Counted from the first letter of the stretch, positions 1-7,296 are shown. The stretch is DNA of 12,422 bases from an uncultured Clostridia bacterium (GCA_934167135.1 CAKPKI010000045.1:1-12422); one strand, 5' to 3'. Notes: generated by a model from the letters alone, not told the origin. Numbers and translations are program-made.

Positions 1-1051
1 TGTAATTAGAACATCTATAAAAATCTTTGTCTGGTGTAAATTTACTAGAAGTACAATAATAAAGTTTAGCTCCACAGTCCTTGCAAAATAGATGACCAGA
101 GAATATGCTAATTTTGCCTGTTCTAGTAGTTCTTTGTTTGTTATCTCTAAGTCTTTGTGCTGTATTCCAAGTTTCTTCATCAATGATAGCCTCGTGAGTA
201 TTTTTAAATATTTTCCATTGTTCTTTTGGAAGTTTAATTTTTGTTTTATCTTTAAAAGAACGAGTGGTATACCTAAAATTTACTGTATCTCCTATATATT
301 CCTGTCTATCTAATATTTTAGTTACTGTGATTGGATACCAATAATGTTTTACTTCTGATAGTGGATTTTGTGTTTTCATACCTAAACTTTGATGATATTC
401 TGTTGGATTCATTATTCCTTCTTCTGTAAATTTTTTTGCTATTTGAGAAGGAGTAGAGCCTTGTATAAATAAAGAAATTATCCTTTTTATAATTTTTGCT
501 GATGGTTCATCAATGATCCATTTACTTTTATCGTTCTCATCTTTTTTATATCCATAAGGCGGGTTGGTTGTTAATGGTATACCAGAATTACCTTTATTTT
601 TCATTACAGCTCTAACTTTTTGACTTGTATTTTTTGCATGCATTTCATTGAACCAATCTTGAATAGGCAAGAAGTCATTAAGTCCTTCATTAGTATCAAT
701 ATTGTCCATTATTGCAATATACCTAATATTAAGTCTTACAAAATCTTCTTCTAATAATTGACCAACTACAAGTCTATTTCTCCCAAGTCTTGAATGGTCT
801 TTTACAATAATTGTTCCAATTTGACCTTGTTCTGCAAGTTCCATTAATTCCATAAAAGCAGGTCTTGTAAAACTTGTTCCAGAATAACCATCATCTACAA
901 AAAATTGAGTATTTATAAAATGATTATCTTTTGCATATTTACTTAAAATTGATTTTTGATTTTTAATACTATTGCTTTCTCCTAGCTGTTCATCATCTCT
1001 TGATAAACGGCAATATAAAGCAGTTATTTTTTCATTATTTGACTGTCCCAT
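1..1051 (-). CDS. tnpX: Large serine recombinase, TnpX/TndX type (3' end outside window)
   Basis: Site-specific recombinase expected to excise and insert the element as a circle by serine chemistry. The 350 residues in the window read without a stop from an ATG at 1051, preceded by a good AAAGGAG site. The N-terminal resolvase domain has YCRLSRDDE at residues 13-21, with Ser17 as the expected nucleophile, and the arginine motif KDHSRLGRNR at 84-93. A recombinase domain follows (NPPYGYKK at 163-170), and a zinc-ribbon begins with CKDC at 323-326. The family usually exceeds 500 residues, so the coiled-coil C-terminus lies left of the window. It is downstream of tnpW and the relaxase, as expected of a Tn4451-like element, but has its own promoter. 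TnpX and TndX cannot be told apart here. Confidence 0.93.
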   Translation of the reverse strand, partial: MGQSNNEKITALYCRLSRDDEQLGESNSIKNQKSILSKYAKDNHFINTQFFVDDGYSGTSFTRPAFMELMELAEQGQIGTIIVKDHSRLGRNRLVVGQLLEEDFVRLNIRYIAIMDNIDTNEGLNDFLPIQDWFNEMHAKNTSQKVRAVMKNKGNSGIPLTTNPPYGYKKDENDKSKWIIDEPSAKIIKRIISLFIQGSTPSQIAKKFTEEGIMNPTEYHQSLGMKTQNPLSEVKHYWYPITVTKILDRQEYIGDTVNFRYTTRSFKDKTKIKLPKEQWKIFKNTHEAIIDEETWNTAQRLRDNKQRTTRTGKISIFSGHLFCKDCGAKLYYCTSSKFTPDKDFYRCSNY

Positions 1052-1075
1052 AAAAACTCCTTTCTTTTAGACAGC

Positions 1076-1136
1076 CGAATATGATATAAATTATTACAAA
1101 GTTTTATTTTGTAGTGTTCACATAATACCATATTCG
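1076..1136. repeat. Inverted repeat over and downstream of the tnpX promoter
   Basis: CGAATATG at 1076-1083 is repeated inverted as CATATTCG at 1129-1136. The match extends imperfectly inward to 12 of 14 positions. One arm lies in the spacer of the tnpX promoter and the other in its 5' leader. This is compatible with an operator pair for autoregulation or a leader hairpin, but no regulator is identified. Confidence 0.5.
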
Positions 1137-1150
1137 TTTTTATAGTGCAA
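1122..1150 (-). promoter_or_regulatory. Sigma-A promoter of the serine recombinase gene
   Basis: On the minus strand a -35 box TTGCAC (1150-1145) and a -10 box TATTAT (1127-1122) are 17 bases apart, about 70 bases upstream of the start codon. The recombinase can therefore be transcribed independently of the relaxase operon. Box match and spacing are near consensus; activity is inferred. Confidence 0.65.
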
Positions 1151-1156
1151 GTATAT

Positions 1157-1426
1157 TTAAGATTTTTTTGTTAGTCTAAAAATTTTATTTAATATGCTTT
1201 CTTCAGCATTTTCATCAAAATAAGTGTTTACTTTGTATATTGTGCCGTTTATTTCTTTTTCAAAGTTCAATTTATTTTCTATTGCAATATTATCTCTAAA
1301 ATATTGTAATCTTTCATCTTTAGCCATATTTTCTAATTTTTTATAATATTCTTGCTTTAGTTTTTCAACATATTCATATTCTTCATTAGATAGTTCGATT
1401 CTATATTTTTCATTATTATCGTTCAT
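1157..1426 (-). CDS. tnpW: Transposon-encoded protein TnpW
   Basis: Small acidic-basic protein of 89 residues, typical in size for the TnpW family of Tn4451-like elements, whose function is not established. The N-terminal half is helical and charged (LSNEEYEYVEKLKQEYYKKL). The C-terminal half has the family pattern of an NGTIYKVNTYF strand followed by AEESILNKIFRL. Its ATG at 1426 has a strong AAGGAGGG site and overlaps the last 11 bases of the relaxase gene, so the two are probably translationally coupled. Its place between relaxase and serine recombinase supports the family call, which I make from motif memory. Confidence 0.75.
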   Translation of the reverse strand: MNDNNEKYRIELSNEEYEYVEKLKQEYYKKLENMAKDERLQYFRDNIAIENKLNFEKEINGTIYKVNTYFDENAEESILNKIFRLTKKS

Positions 1427-2723
1427 AACTAGCCCTCCTTTTCTTGTATTCAGGAGAGTTCTCTATTTTTTGCTTTTCTAATCTAGCTTTTTCTCTTGCT
1501 TCTTCACGAGCCTTTCTTTCAGTTTCTATTTTTTCTTGTTCAATTCTTTGTCGTTCTAATTCATCTTGTTTTTCTTTATCAAATAAACTTTTAAAGAAAT
1601 CAGCAACTCGTTGCGGTGCAAGTTTTATGGCATAGAAGTAGTCTTTTGTTTTTTCTACTAAACCATCATATTTTTCTATCCATCTGCTTACGGTGTTTCT
1701 TAAATTTTCAATTCTAGTATCTCGTTCATAAATTTCTTTATCTGCTACAATTCCTTTTTTAGCATATTTAGTCAGTGTTTCATAATCTTGTGGTTCTAGT
1801 TCAATTTTCTTTGAAAACTTTTTTGGCTTGCCTAAATTAGAGATATCATCTATTTGTTTATCATATTGCATATAGTTATCAAAATTAGATTGTTTTTCAT
1901 CAACACTATTTGTTATTTTTTCTAGTTTTTCAGTTTTTTTCTTAATTTTAAATTCCAAATCTGTTAAGTGCTCTTTTGTACTGCCTTTAATACCACGAAT
2001 AAATCCTCTATAACCGCTATCAGACATATATTGAAAAAATCTGTCTTGTAATAAGCTATATGATTTTATTAGTTTAGGTTTTCCATTTTCATCATATACA
2101 GGATTACCAAAGTTATCAGTTAATTGTTCTGATTTCCATTTCTTACTATGACTTACTTGATTTATTACTTCTTTTGTTTTACCAACTAAAGACTTGTCTT
2201 TACATCTTTTAGACCACTTGATTTCTTTTTTTACAACGGGTATAGCTATAACATGCAAATGATAATGATATATAGGCTTTCCATATTCTTCTGATAGGGA
2301 AGTATTTAGTTCATCAGCGTGCATAACTGCTGATATTATATTATCTGTACCCATTTCTCTTTCAGCAAAGTGATAAGCCTTTTCATAAAAGTTTTTTGCA
2401 AATTCATAGCCACCATTTTGTTCAAAATAGTCGGAGTTAATATCAAATATAATTTCATCAAATACTTTTGCATTATCTTTTAAACCTCTAAGTGATATTT
2501 CTCCATCATCAATCATTTCTTTTAATCTTTCATTATAAGTGCTTTTGCATCTTTTGTAATGCACATTGTTTGGTGTTTGAGTTAAGTCAACATTCATATT
2601 AGAGTAAGATTCGTTTTTTCGTTCATTATGTCTTTCTGCTTTTAGAATACTTGCTCTAGTATAAATGACACTTTCAAAACTTCGTTTTGCAAAGATGTCG
2701 TGGGCTCCTAGCGGAGGGCTCAT
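1416..2723 (-). CDS. MobV/Pre-type relaxase (TnpZ-like mobilization protein)
   Basis: Relaxase expected to nick oriT and let the element be mobilized by a helper conjugative system. The 435-residue protein has the MobV features: an N-terminal RHNERKNESYSN segment (31-42), HADE at 135-138, and the metal-binding HYHLHVIAIPV at 153-163, followed by a long Lys/Glu-rich coiled coil to the C-terminus. The first 18 or so residues (MSPPLGAHDI...) do not look like the family and are encoded in a hairpin-rich segment. The ATG at 2723 is the base of a 13-bp hairpin with only a weak upstream GGAAGA. The next in-frame ATG, at residue 43, would remove family residues, and I see no GTG or TTG between. The true start is therefore uncertain. 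It leads the tnpW operon. Confidence 0.9.
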   Translation of the reverse strand: MSPPLGAHDIFAKRSFESVIYTRASILKAERHNERKNESYSNMNVDLTQTPNNVHYKRCKSTYNERLKEMIDDGEISLRGLKDNAKVFDEIIFDINSDYFEQNGGYEFAKNFYEKAYHFAEREMGTDNIISAVMHADELNTSLSEEYGKPIYHYHLHVIAIPVVKKEIKWSKRCKDKSLVGKTKEVINQVSHSKKWKSEQLTDNFGNPVYDENGKPKLIKSYSLLQDRFFQYMSDSGYRGFIRGIKGSTKEHLTDLEFKIKKKTEKLEKITNSVDEKQSNFDNYMQYDKQIDDISNLGKPKKFSKKIELEPQDYETLTKYAKKGIVADKEIYERDTRIENLRNTVSRWIEKYDGLVEKTKDYFYAIKLAPQRVADFFKSLFDKEKQDELERQRIEQEKIETERKAREEAREKARLEKQKIENSPEYKKRRASYER

Positions 2724-2755
2724 AAATTATCTAATCTTCCGATAGATAATTTATG
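2721..2755. repeat. 13-bp perfect inverted repeat containing the relaxase start codon
   Basis: Arms CATAAATTATCTA (2721-2733) and its exact complement (2743-2755) enclose 9 bases. On the relaxase transcript the AUG is the last three bases of the 3' arm, so the folded stem would hide the start codon. The loop reads TCGGAAGAT on that strand and could extend by two pairs around a GGAA tetraloop. Confidence 0.7.
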
Positions 2756-2770
2756 TTTGGCTTCGCCAAA

Positions 2771-2810
2771 TCAAAATAATATTTTCATCTCCATTCAAAT
2801 ATTATTTTGA
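2771..2810. repeat. 14-bp perfect inverted repeat in the relaxase leader
   Basis: TCAAAATAATATTT (2771-2784) and AAATATTATTTTGA (2797-2810) are perfect complements around a 12-base loop. It is the longest perfect arm in the cluster. It directly abuts the TTTGGC-TTC-GCCAAA hairpin at 2756-2770. Either could be part of the relaxase recognition site. Confidence 0.65.
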
Positions 2811-2854
2811 CTACTGAAAAATTTTTTGCATACCTGCATAAAATTTTTTCAGTA

Positions 2855-2890
2855 TCTCTTTTGCTATTTAAAACGGCATAACAAAAGAGA
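2855..2890. repeat. 9-bp inverted repeat with an alternative partner at 2959-2967
   Basis: TCTCTTTTG (2855-2863) pairs with CAAAAGAGA (2882-2890). The second arm, extended to AAAAGAGAC (2883-2891), also pairs perfectly with GTCTCTTTT at 2959-2967. The three segments can form two mutually exclusive stems, as in an attenuator, though no clear terminator U-run follows. Confidence 0.5.
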
Positions 2891-2968
2891 CCATGGAAAT
2901 GACAAATAAAACTAGATAGATTACTTTAATCTAATTTTATTCATCACATATCCGACTAGTCTCTTTTT

Positions 2969-3201
2969 AATTATCTGCTAGATTCAAACTCATTACTATA
3001 TATCTAACTTTTATAAATTACTTTGTACTACTGTGGACAGGTTCAACCCTACTATCGAAAACTAATATGGTCATAATAATAATCCATAAGAGCTTTACTT
3101 CAAGTAACCAATTTATGTGAGTCATTTATATTTAATTTTTCAGTGTATTATAGAATACATCTATTATATATCAGTTTTCTATGTAAATGTCAAGAAATCT
3201 G
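2969..3201. other. Non-coding stretch between the hairpin array and the aph promoter
   Basis: I find no open frame with a ribosome site, no convincing promoter toward the relaxase, and no strong hairpin in these 230 bases. It separates the divergent relaxase and phosphotransferase units and may hold the relaxase promoter or decayed sequence. Confidence 0.4.
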
Positions 3202-3230
3202 TTGTTGAATTGCCATAATTATGATATGAT
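3202..3230 (+). promoter_or_regulatory. Sigma-A promoter of the phosphotransferase operon
   Basis: TTGTTG (3202-3207) and TATGAT (3225-3230) are 17 bases apart, 38 bases before the phosphotransferase ATG. An AAGGGAAG ribosome site lies at 3253-3260. It should drive the phosphotransferase and the kinase-like gene behind it. Confidence 0.65.
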
Positions 3231-3268
3231 ATTAGAAATTCAACATATAAATAAGGGAAGAAAAAATA

Positions 3269-4153
3269 ATGGATATAAAAAGAGTTATTAACGAAAAATG
3301 CAACATTGTAATTGATAGTATAAAATTAATTGGTGAAGGGTATGACAGTAAAGCATATATTGTAAATAATGAATATGTGTTTAAAATTAAATTTAGTGCA
3401 AATAAGAAAAAAGGATATGAAAAAGAAAAAGCAATATATGATTTCTTAAACAAAAATTTAAAGACAAATATAAAAATACCCAGAATAGAATATTCATACA
3501 TAACTGATGAATTATCTATTTTAGGTTATAAAGAAATTAAAGGGAAATTTTTAACCCCAGAAATTTATTCTACTATGTCTAAAGATAAACAAGAATTATT
3601 AAAACAAGATATTGCTATATTTTTAAGACAAATGCATGATTTAGATTATAGTGAAATAAGTTCATATACAATAGATAATAAACAGAACGTGTTAGAAGAA
3701 TATCAACTACTTAAAGAAACAATATACGATAGTCTTACAGATACGGAAAAACAATATATAGAAGATTTTATGCAAAGACTATATAATACAACTATATTTG
3801 GTGGTAAAAAATGCTTATGTCATAATGATTTTAGTTGTAATCATCTATTGCTTGATAATGATAATAGATTGGTTGGTGTAATTGATTTTGGAGATTCTGG
3901 AATTATAGATGAATATTGTGATTTTATATATTTATTAGAAGATAGCGAAGAAGAAATTGGTATGTCTTTTGGAGAAGATATATTAAAATTATATGGAAAT
4001 ATTGATGTTTCAAAAGCAAAAGAATATCAAGATATTGTAGAACAGTATTATCCTATTGAAACTATTGTGTATGGTATAAAAAATGATAAGTCTGTTTTTA
4101 TAGAAAAAGGTAGAAAAGAAATTTATATAAGAACACACAAAGAAAAAATTTAA
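3269..4153 (+). CDS. APH(2'')-type aminoglycoside phosphotransferase
   Basis: Predicted cytosolic kinase that transfers phosphate to aminoglycosides such as gentamicin or kanamycin. The 294 residues match the usual APH(2'') length. Visible motifs are a nucleotide-loop region (IGEGYDSKAY, 21-30), a likely ATP-binding Lys39 in EYVFKIK, the catalytic loop CHNDFSCNH (184-192) with Asp187 as base and His192 as a metal ligand, and the metal-binding VIDFGD (204-209). The loop and spacing resemble APH(2'')-IVa and -Ib as I remember them, and the C-terminal YPIETIVYG also fits. The sequence is clearly not identical to those I recall, so it is a divergent member. It leads a two-gene operon with the kinase-like gene 12 bases behind. 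A non-resistance sugar or small-molecule kinase is less likely. It reads intact. Confidence 0.85.
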   Translation: MDIKRVINEKCNIVIDSIKLIGEGYDSKAYIVNNEYVFKIKFSANKKKGYEKEKAIYDFLNKNLKTNIKIPRIEYSYITDELSILGYKEIKGKFLTPEIYSTMSKDKQELLKQDIAIFLRQMHDLDYSEISSYTIDNKQNVLEEYQLLKETIYDSLTDTEKQYIEDFMQRLYNTTIFGGKKCLCHNDFSCNHLLLDNDNRLVGVIDFGDSGIIDEYCDFIYLLEDSEEEIGMSFGEDILKLYGNIDVSKAKEYQDIVEQYYPIETIVYGIKNDKSVFIEKGRKEIYIRTHKEKI

Positions 4154-4165
4154 GGAAGTGATGAT

Positions 4166-4665
4166 ATGGGAAAAGTAATTTTAGTATGTGGCAAAATATG
4201 TAGTAGTAAAAGTTATTATTCGAAGATAATTAAAGAGTCTTTAAATGCTGTTATCATATCGCCAGATGAAGCCACTTATGAATTGATAAATAATGAACAA
4301 GGAGAATTTTATAATGTATTCTCTGAAAGATTAAATAAATATCTAGCTAGAAAAGTTGGAGAGATTGCACAAGCAGGTTCTAATGTAATATTTGAAAGAA
4401 GTTTATGGTCACATAGAGATAGAAAAGAACTAAGAGAATATTATAAAAATAATGGTGTAGATTGTGAAATTCATTATGTATGTGTTGATGATGAAACTTG
4501 GAAACACAAAATATTGCAGAAAGAAATAAACGAGTAAAAGAAGGAAATGGCGGATCAGATTTCTATTTAAATGAAGGATTAATGAAAAAGTTAGAGTCAT
4601 TTTGGGAAGAACCTACCAAAGAAGAATATGATGTTTTATATAAAGTAGATAGAATAAAAAAATAA
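4166..4665 (+). pseudogene. P-loop AAA/zeta-like nucleotide kinase, frameshifted
   Basis: Small P-loop protein of the AAA_33/zeta-kinase-like type often seen beside aminoglycoside resistance genes; its substrate is unknown. The first frame gives 123 residues to a stop at 4537, starting after AAGGAAGTG. The conserved C-terminus continues in another frame (NIAERNKRVKEGNGGSDFY...) to a stop at 4665. One missing A in the A-run at 4508-4511 (KHK then NIAERN) restores a protein of about 166 residues. The P-loop reads GKICSSKS, where the canonical GxxxxGKS glycine has become serine, a second sign of lost function. It could still be expressed as a truncated protein if the shift is real. Confidence 0.8.
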
Positions 4666-4766
4666 AATCATATTAAAACATAGATATATATTAAAAGATA
4701 TTATAAAAAATATTAATATTAAATAATTTTAAGAAAAACGAAAAAAATAATAAAGGATGTGAAAAA

Positions 4767-5854
4767 ATGGATTTAGGAAAAACAAATAATAATTCAATGA
4801 TTATTAAATATCAAAATACAGATAATGTTGTAGAAGATATATTTTCTATTATTGAGTCAGCAAGAAATTATGCTTATCAATCAGTGAATATTGCATTAGT
4901 AGAAAGAAATTGGTTAATTGGATATAGAATTGCGGAAGAAGAATTAAAAGGCGAAAATAGAGCAGATTATGGTACAGAAATATTAAATATCTAAAGAATT
5001 AAAGAAAGAATATGGAAAAGGTTTCGAATTAAGAAATTTATATTATTTTTTACAATTTTACAAAACTTTTCCAAACATTTTGCACTCAGTGAATGCAAAA
5101 TCTAATATATTGTCTTGGACACATTACAAAACATTATTACAAGTAGAAGACGAAAAAGCAAGACAATGGTATGAAAAAGAAACGGCTCAACAAACATGGA
5201 GTGTAAGAACTTTGCAAAGAAATATTTCTTCACAATATTATTATAGATTACTAAAATCACAAGTAAAACAACCTGTAATTGAGGAAATGAAAGAAAAAAA
5301 CAAAGAACATTATTTGGTGGACAAGCTAGAATTTATAAAAAATCCTTTGATTGCAGAATTTTTAGGATTTTCGTTAGAAGATACTTATACAGAAACAGAA
5401 CTAGAAACAAGCATTATAAATAATTTACAAAAATTTTTGATGGAACTTCGGAAAAGGATATGCTTTTGTTGAAAGACAACAGCATATTCGTACAGAAAAA
5501 GGAGATTACTTCATTGATTTAGTTTTTTATAATTATATTTTAAAATGTTTTGTATTGATTGATTTAAAAACTAATCAAGTAACACATCAAGATATAGGTC
5601 AAATGGATATGTATGTAAGAATGTATGATGAATTGAAGAAAGCAAAAGATGATAATCCAACAATTGGGATTTTACTTTGTACTGATACAGATGCAGATGT
5701 AGCAAGATATTCTATTTTGAACGGAAATGAGCAATTATTTGCCACAAAATACAAAACATATTTACCAACTGAAGAACAACTTAAAGCTGAAATCGAAAGT
5801 CAAAAAGCAATATTTGAAATACAACAACAAGAAAAAAAAGAAAATAAAGAATAA
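4767..5854 (+). pseudogene. YhcG/DUF1016 PDDEXK nuclease, two frameshifts
   Basis: Three consecutive frames together make one DUF1016/YhcG-family protein of about 360 residues, a predicted PDDEXK-type DNA nuclease. Part one (4767-4994, start after AAAGGATGTG) carries the N-terminal helices (SARNYAYQSVNIALVERNW). Part two (open from 4990 to 5472) carries FELRNLYYF, the LSWTHYKTLL segment and WSVRTLQRN. Part three (open from 5450 to 5854) carries the catalytic core DYFIDLVFYN...LIDLKTNQVTHQDIGQMDMY. The first break, near 4989, needs one base removed or two added. The second is a single extra C at 5449, after which GKGYAFVERQ continues. All family landmarks are present in order, so the disruption is recent or artefactual. 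Confidence 0.88.
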
Positions 5855-5927
5855 AAAAAATGAATTAATTCTTTAAAAATGATTTCTTCAACTGAATGCT
5901 TATAATTATTCATAAGTCCTCCCCATT

Positions 5928-6218
5928 TTAATGGGTCAGTATTTTTAAGTTTTCATCAACAGGATTGTTTTCTAGCATTTGTTTCATAAGTATTTTAAAT
6001 CTTTCTTTAGCTTGTTTATCAGTATCTACAATATGTTTTCTTAAAGTACTATCCATAAACATTATAGCGTATTCAGCTTTTTTATGTGTTTTTAAATATT
6101 CTAGTCTTAGATGACCATACTTTCCAATTTGATAATCTTTTTCATATTCATCTTTTGCTAAATATAGATTAGGCAAATAATAATCTCCAACTTTGTGATA
6201 TGTAATTTTATTATTCAT
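5928..6218 (-). CDS. tnpV: TnpV-like transposon protein, C-terminus frameshifted
   Basis: TnpV family protein of Tn4451-like elements, proposed in that family to be Xis-like. ITYHKVGDYYLPNL at the N-terminus, IGKYGHLRLEYL and the KERFKILMKQMLE helix are typical. I start at ATG 6218, with a GGAGG site 9 bases upstream; the open frame runs back to 6398, but that upstream part does not resemble the family. The frame ends early at LKILTH. One base missing in the T-run at 5942-5946 would instead give the expected tail NTDPLKWGGLMNNYKHSV followed by EEIIFKELI, encoded down to about 5862. The restored frame then runs on to 5800 without a normal stop, so the end may also be disturbed. It converges with the YhcG gene. 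Confidence 0.8.
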   Translation of the reverse strand: MNNKITYHKVGDYYLPNLYLAKDEYEKDYQIGKYGHLRLEYLKTHKKAEYAIMFMDSTLRKHIVDTDKQAKERFKILMKQMLENNPVDENLKILTH

Positions 6219-6461
6219 TTCTAAAAACCTCCATAAATTAATTTTCACTACAAATTTGACTAGATAATTTATATCTTTATTTGACCATCTAATATAAAAA
6301 TTTTGGAAGAAGTCGATAAAAACAATTTTGTCCTTATTAAACTTCTCCCAAGCTATTGATTTTATTGTGATTTTTGTGTAAAACGAAGATATAATCAAGA
6401 AAAAAAAAGGCGAGTTTAAGCGAGTGGATTTAACCTAATTTTTTTCGTGTAAGATTAAGTT

Positions 6462-6674
6462 CTATTCACTTGGAATAAAATATGTTACTTCTAATTCAGG
6501 TTTATTTGAAATTAATTCTTGAATAACCTGTATTTTCATATCTAATATAATTTTAAGTTCTTCATCTAATTCAATTTTTCTATCAGTTAGTCTTGCTGTT
6601 TCCTTAACTTGTCCTTCATATCCTGTAAGGGCTGAATAAGGTGCAAATTGTGCAGACCTTTGATATAAACTCAT
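6462..6674 (-). pseudogene. YolD-like protein, probably truncated
   Basis: The 70 residues resemble the central part of clostridial YolD-like proteins: QRSAQFAPYSALTGYEG, KETARLTDRKIELDEE and EVTYFIP. YolD proteins typically accompany Y-family DNA polymerases in SOS loci, but no polymerase is seen here. The usual N-terminal segment before QRSAQF is missing because an in-frame stop directly precedes the ATG. The usual C-terminal strand after TYFIP is cut by a stop. The ATG overlaps the TGA of a short upstream frame, and no good ribosome site is visible. I treat it as a remnant; the family call is from motif memory. Confidence 0.55.
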
Positions 6675-6960
6675 TTATTTTCTTTTTCAGCATGTTCTTC
6701 ACTAATTATATTATTTACAGTTTCCGTATTTGTTTGCTGTTGCATGTTTTGCTACTATGTCCATTGCAATTTTTATTTGTGAACTGCCACTTTTCCCTCC
6801 TTACATAAAAATAACCCCTACTTTAAGTCTCTTCTTAAAATAATTGCCTTTATTGACATTTTCATCTTTAGATAAATCTAAATCATTTATCAATGAAGTA
6901 TCTACATTATCATTTAAAACAACTGAGTTAGTCTTTTTTCATAATATATATTTTTAAATA
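6675..6960 (-). pseudogene. Decayed coding remnants upstream of the YolD-like gene
   Basis: This gap holds short open pieces with coding-like composition but no complete gene. From an ATG at 6942, removing one A from a run (6934-6939) opens 46 residues ending KKRLKVGVIFM at 6801. A GGAGGG site follows immediately, then pieces in two frames (IKIAMDIVAKHATA, and TETVNNIISEEHAEKENK ending in a TGA that overlaps the next ATG). I do not recognise a family. The arrangement suggests two small genes broken by single-base changes. Confidence 0.35.
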
Positions 6961-6967
6961 TAACCTA

Positions 6968-7231
6968 TTATGTTATATTAAATTTTTCCTTATAACATTG
7001 AATTATTATTTCATTTTTTTCTTCTTCAGTAAGTTCTCTTTTTAATTCTTTAATTTTCTTATTTATATTTTGAACAACACTCTCCATTGTTGTATCTAGC
7101 CTCTTTGTGGAATAGACTTTTTGATCAAATTTGATTTGTTTTTCAATTTTTTCTTCTCTATTTAAAAAATAATAAACAGCTAAACTAATCCCTAATACTA
7201 TGCCTAATATTAAATATATATATTGGTTCAT
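6968..7231 (-). CDS. Small single-pass membrane protein, unknown function
   Basis: An 87-residue protein with one N-terminal transmembrane segment (residues about 4-23, YIYLILGIVLGISLAVYYFL). A charged, helical, Lys/Glu-rich tail (about 50-85) is probably cytosolic and coiled-coil prone. The start at 7231 is preceded by GAGAGG at good spacing. A terminator of the upstream gene lies between them, so it probably has its own promoter; TATAAT at about 7250-7255 is possible but lacks a clear -35 box. No family recognised. Confidence 0.6.
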   Translation of the reverse strand: MNQYIYLILGIVLGISLAVYYFLNREEKIEKQIKFDQKVYSTKRLDTTMESVVQNINKKIKELKRELTEEEKNEIIIQCYKEKFNIT

Positions 7232-7273
7232 TTTATATACCTCTCATTCTTTAAATACTATTATAAGTAAAAA

Positions 7274-7296
7274 CTCTCTCATTTTTTATGAGAGAG
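7274..7296 (-). terminator. Rho-independent terminator of the 120-residue gene
   Basis: CTCTCTCAT (7274-7282) and ATGAGAGAG (7288-7296) form a perfect 9-bp stem with a 5-base loop. On the minus strand it is followed by TTTTTA, 47 bases after the stop at 7343. On the plus strand no T-run follows. Confidence 0.7.

Larger units (their letters stand above)
2675..2968. other. Candidate oriT: dense array of inverted repeats upstream of the relaxase
   Basis: At least eight short inverted repeats follow one another. They are CAAAAC-TTC-GTTTTG (2675-2689), CTCC-TAGC-GGAG (2705-2716) inside a GGGCTC direct repeat, a 13-bp hairpin (2721-2755), TTTGGC-TTC-GCCAAA (2756-2770), a 14-bp hairpin (2771-2810), an imperfect hairpin (2813-2853), a 9-bp hairpin (2855-2890) and a 12-of-13 match (2905-2917 with 2929-2941). 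MobV relaxases nick at inverted repeats just upstream of their own gene, so this is the natural oriT candidate. I cannot place the nick. The array may also act at RNA level on relaxase translation. Confidence 0.5.

Noticed and set aside
92..313. Plus-strand open frame of 73 codons
   Set aside because: It is antisense to the serine recombinase, with no ribosome site and a Phe/Ser-rich composition typical of an AT-rich shadow frame.
1444..1635. Plus-strand open frame of 63 codons
   Set aside because: Antisense to the coiled-coil end of the relaxase; its low-complexity Ser/Phe/Leu content mirrors Lys/Glu codons.
2675..2968. CRISPR array
   Set aside because: The repeats are different inverted repeats, not identical direct repeats with regular spacers, and no cas genes are present.
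3232..3501. Minus-strand open frame of 89 codons with hydrophobic content
   Set aside because: Antisense to the start of the phosphotransferase; the apparent membrane segments mirror AT-rich Lys/Asn codons, and no ribosome site is present.
6219..6398. N-terminal extension of TnpV by 60 codons
   Set aside because: The extension does not resemble TnpV, while an internal ATG at 6218 has a proper GGAGG site and begins the family sequence.
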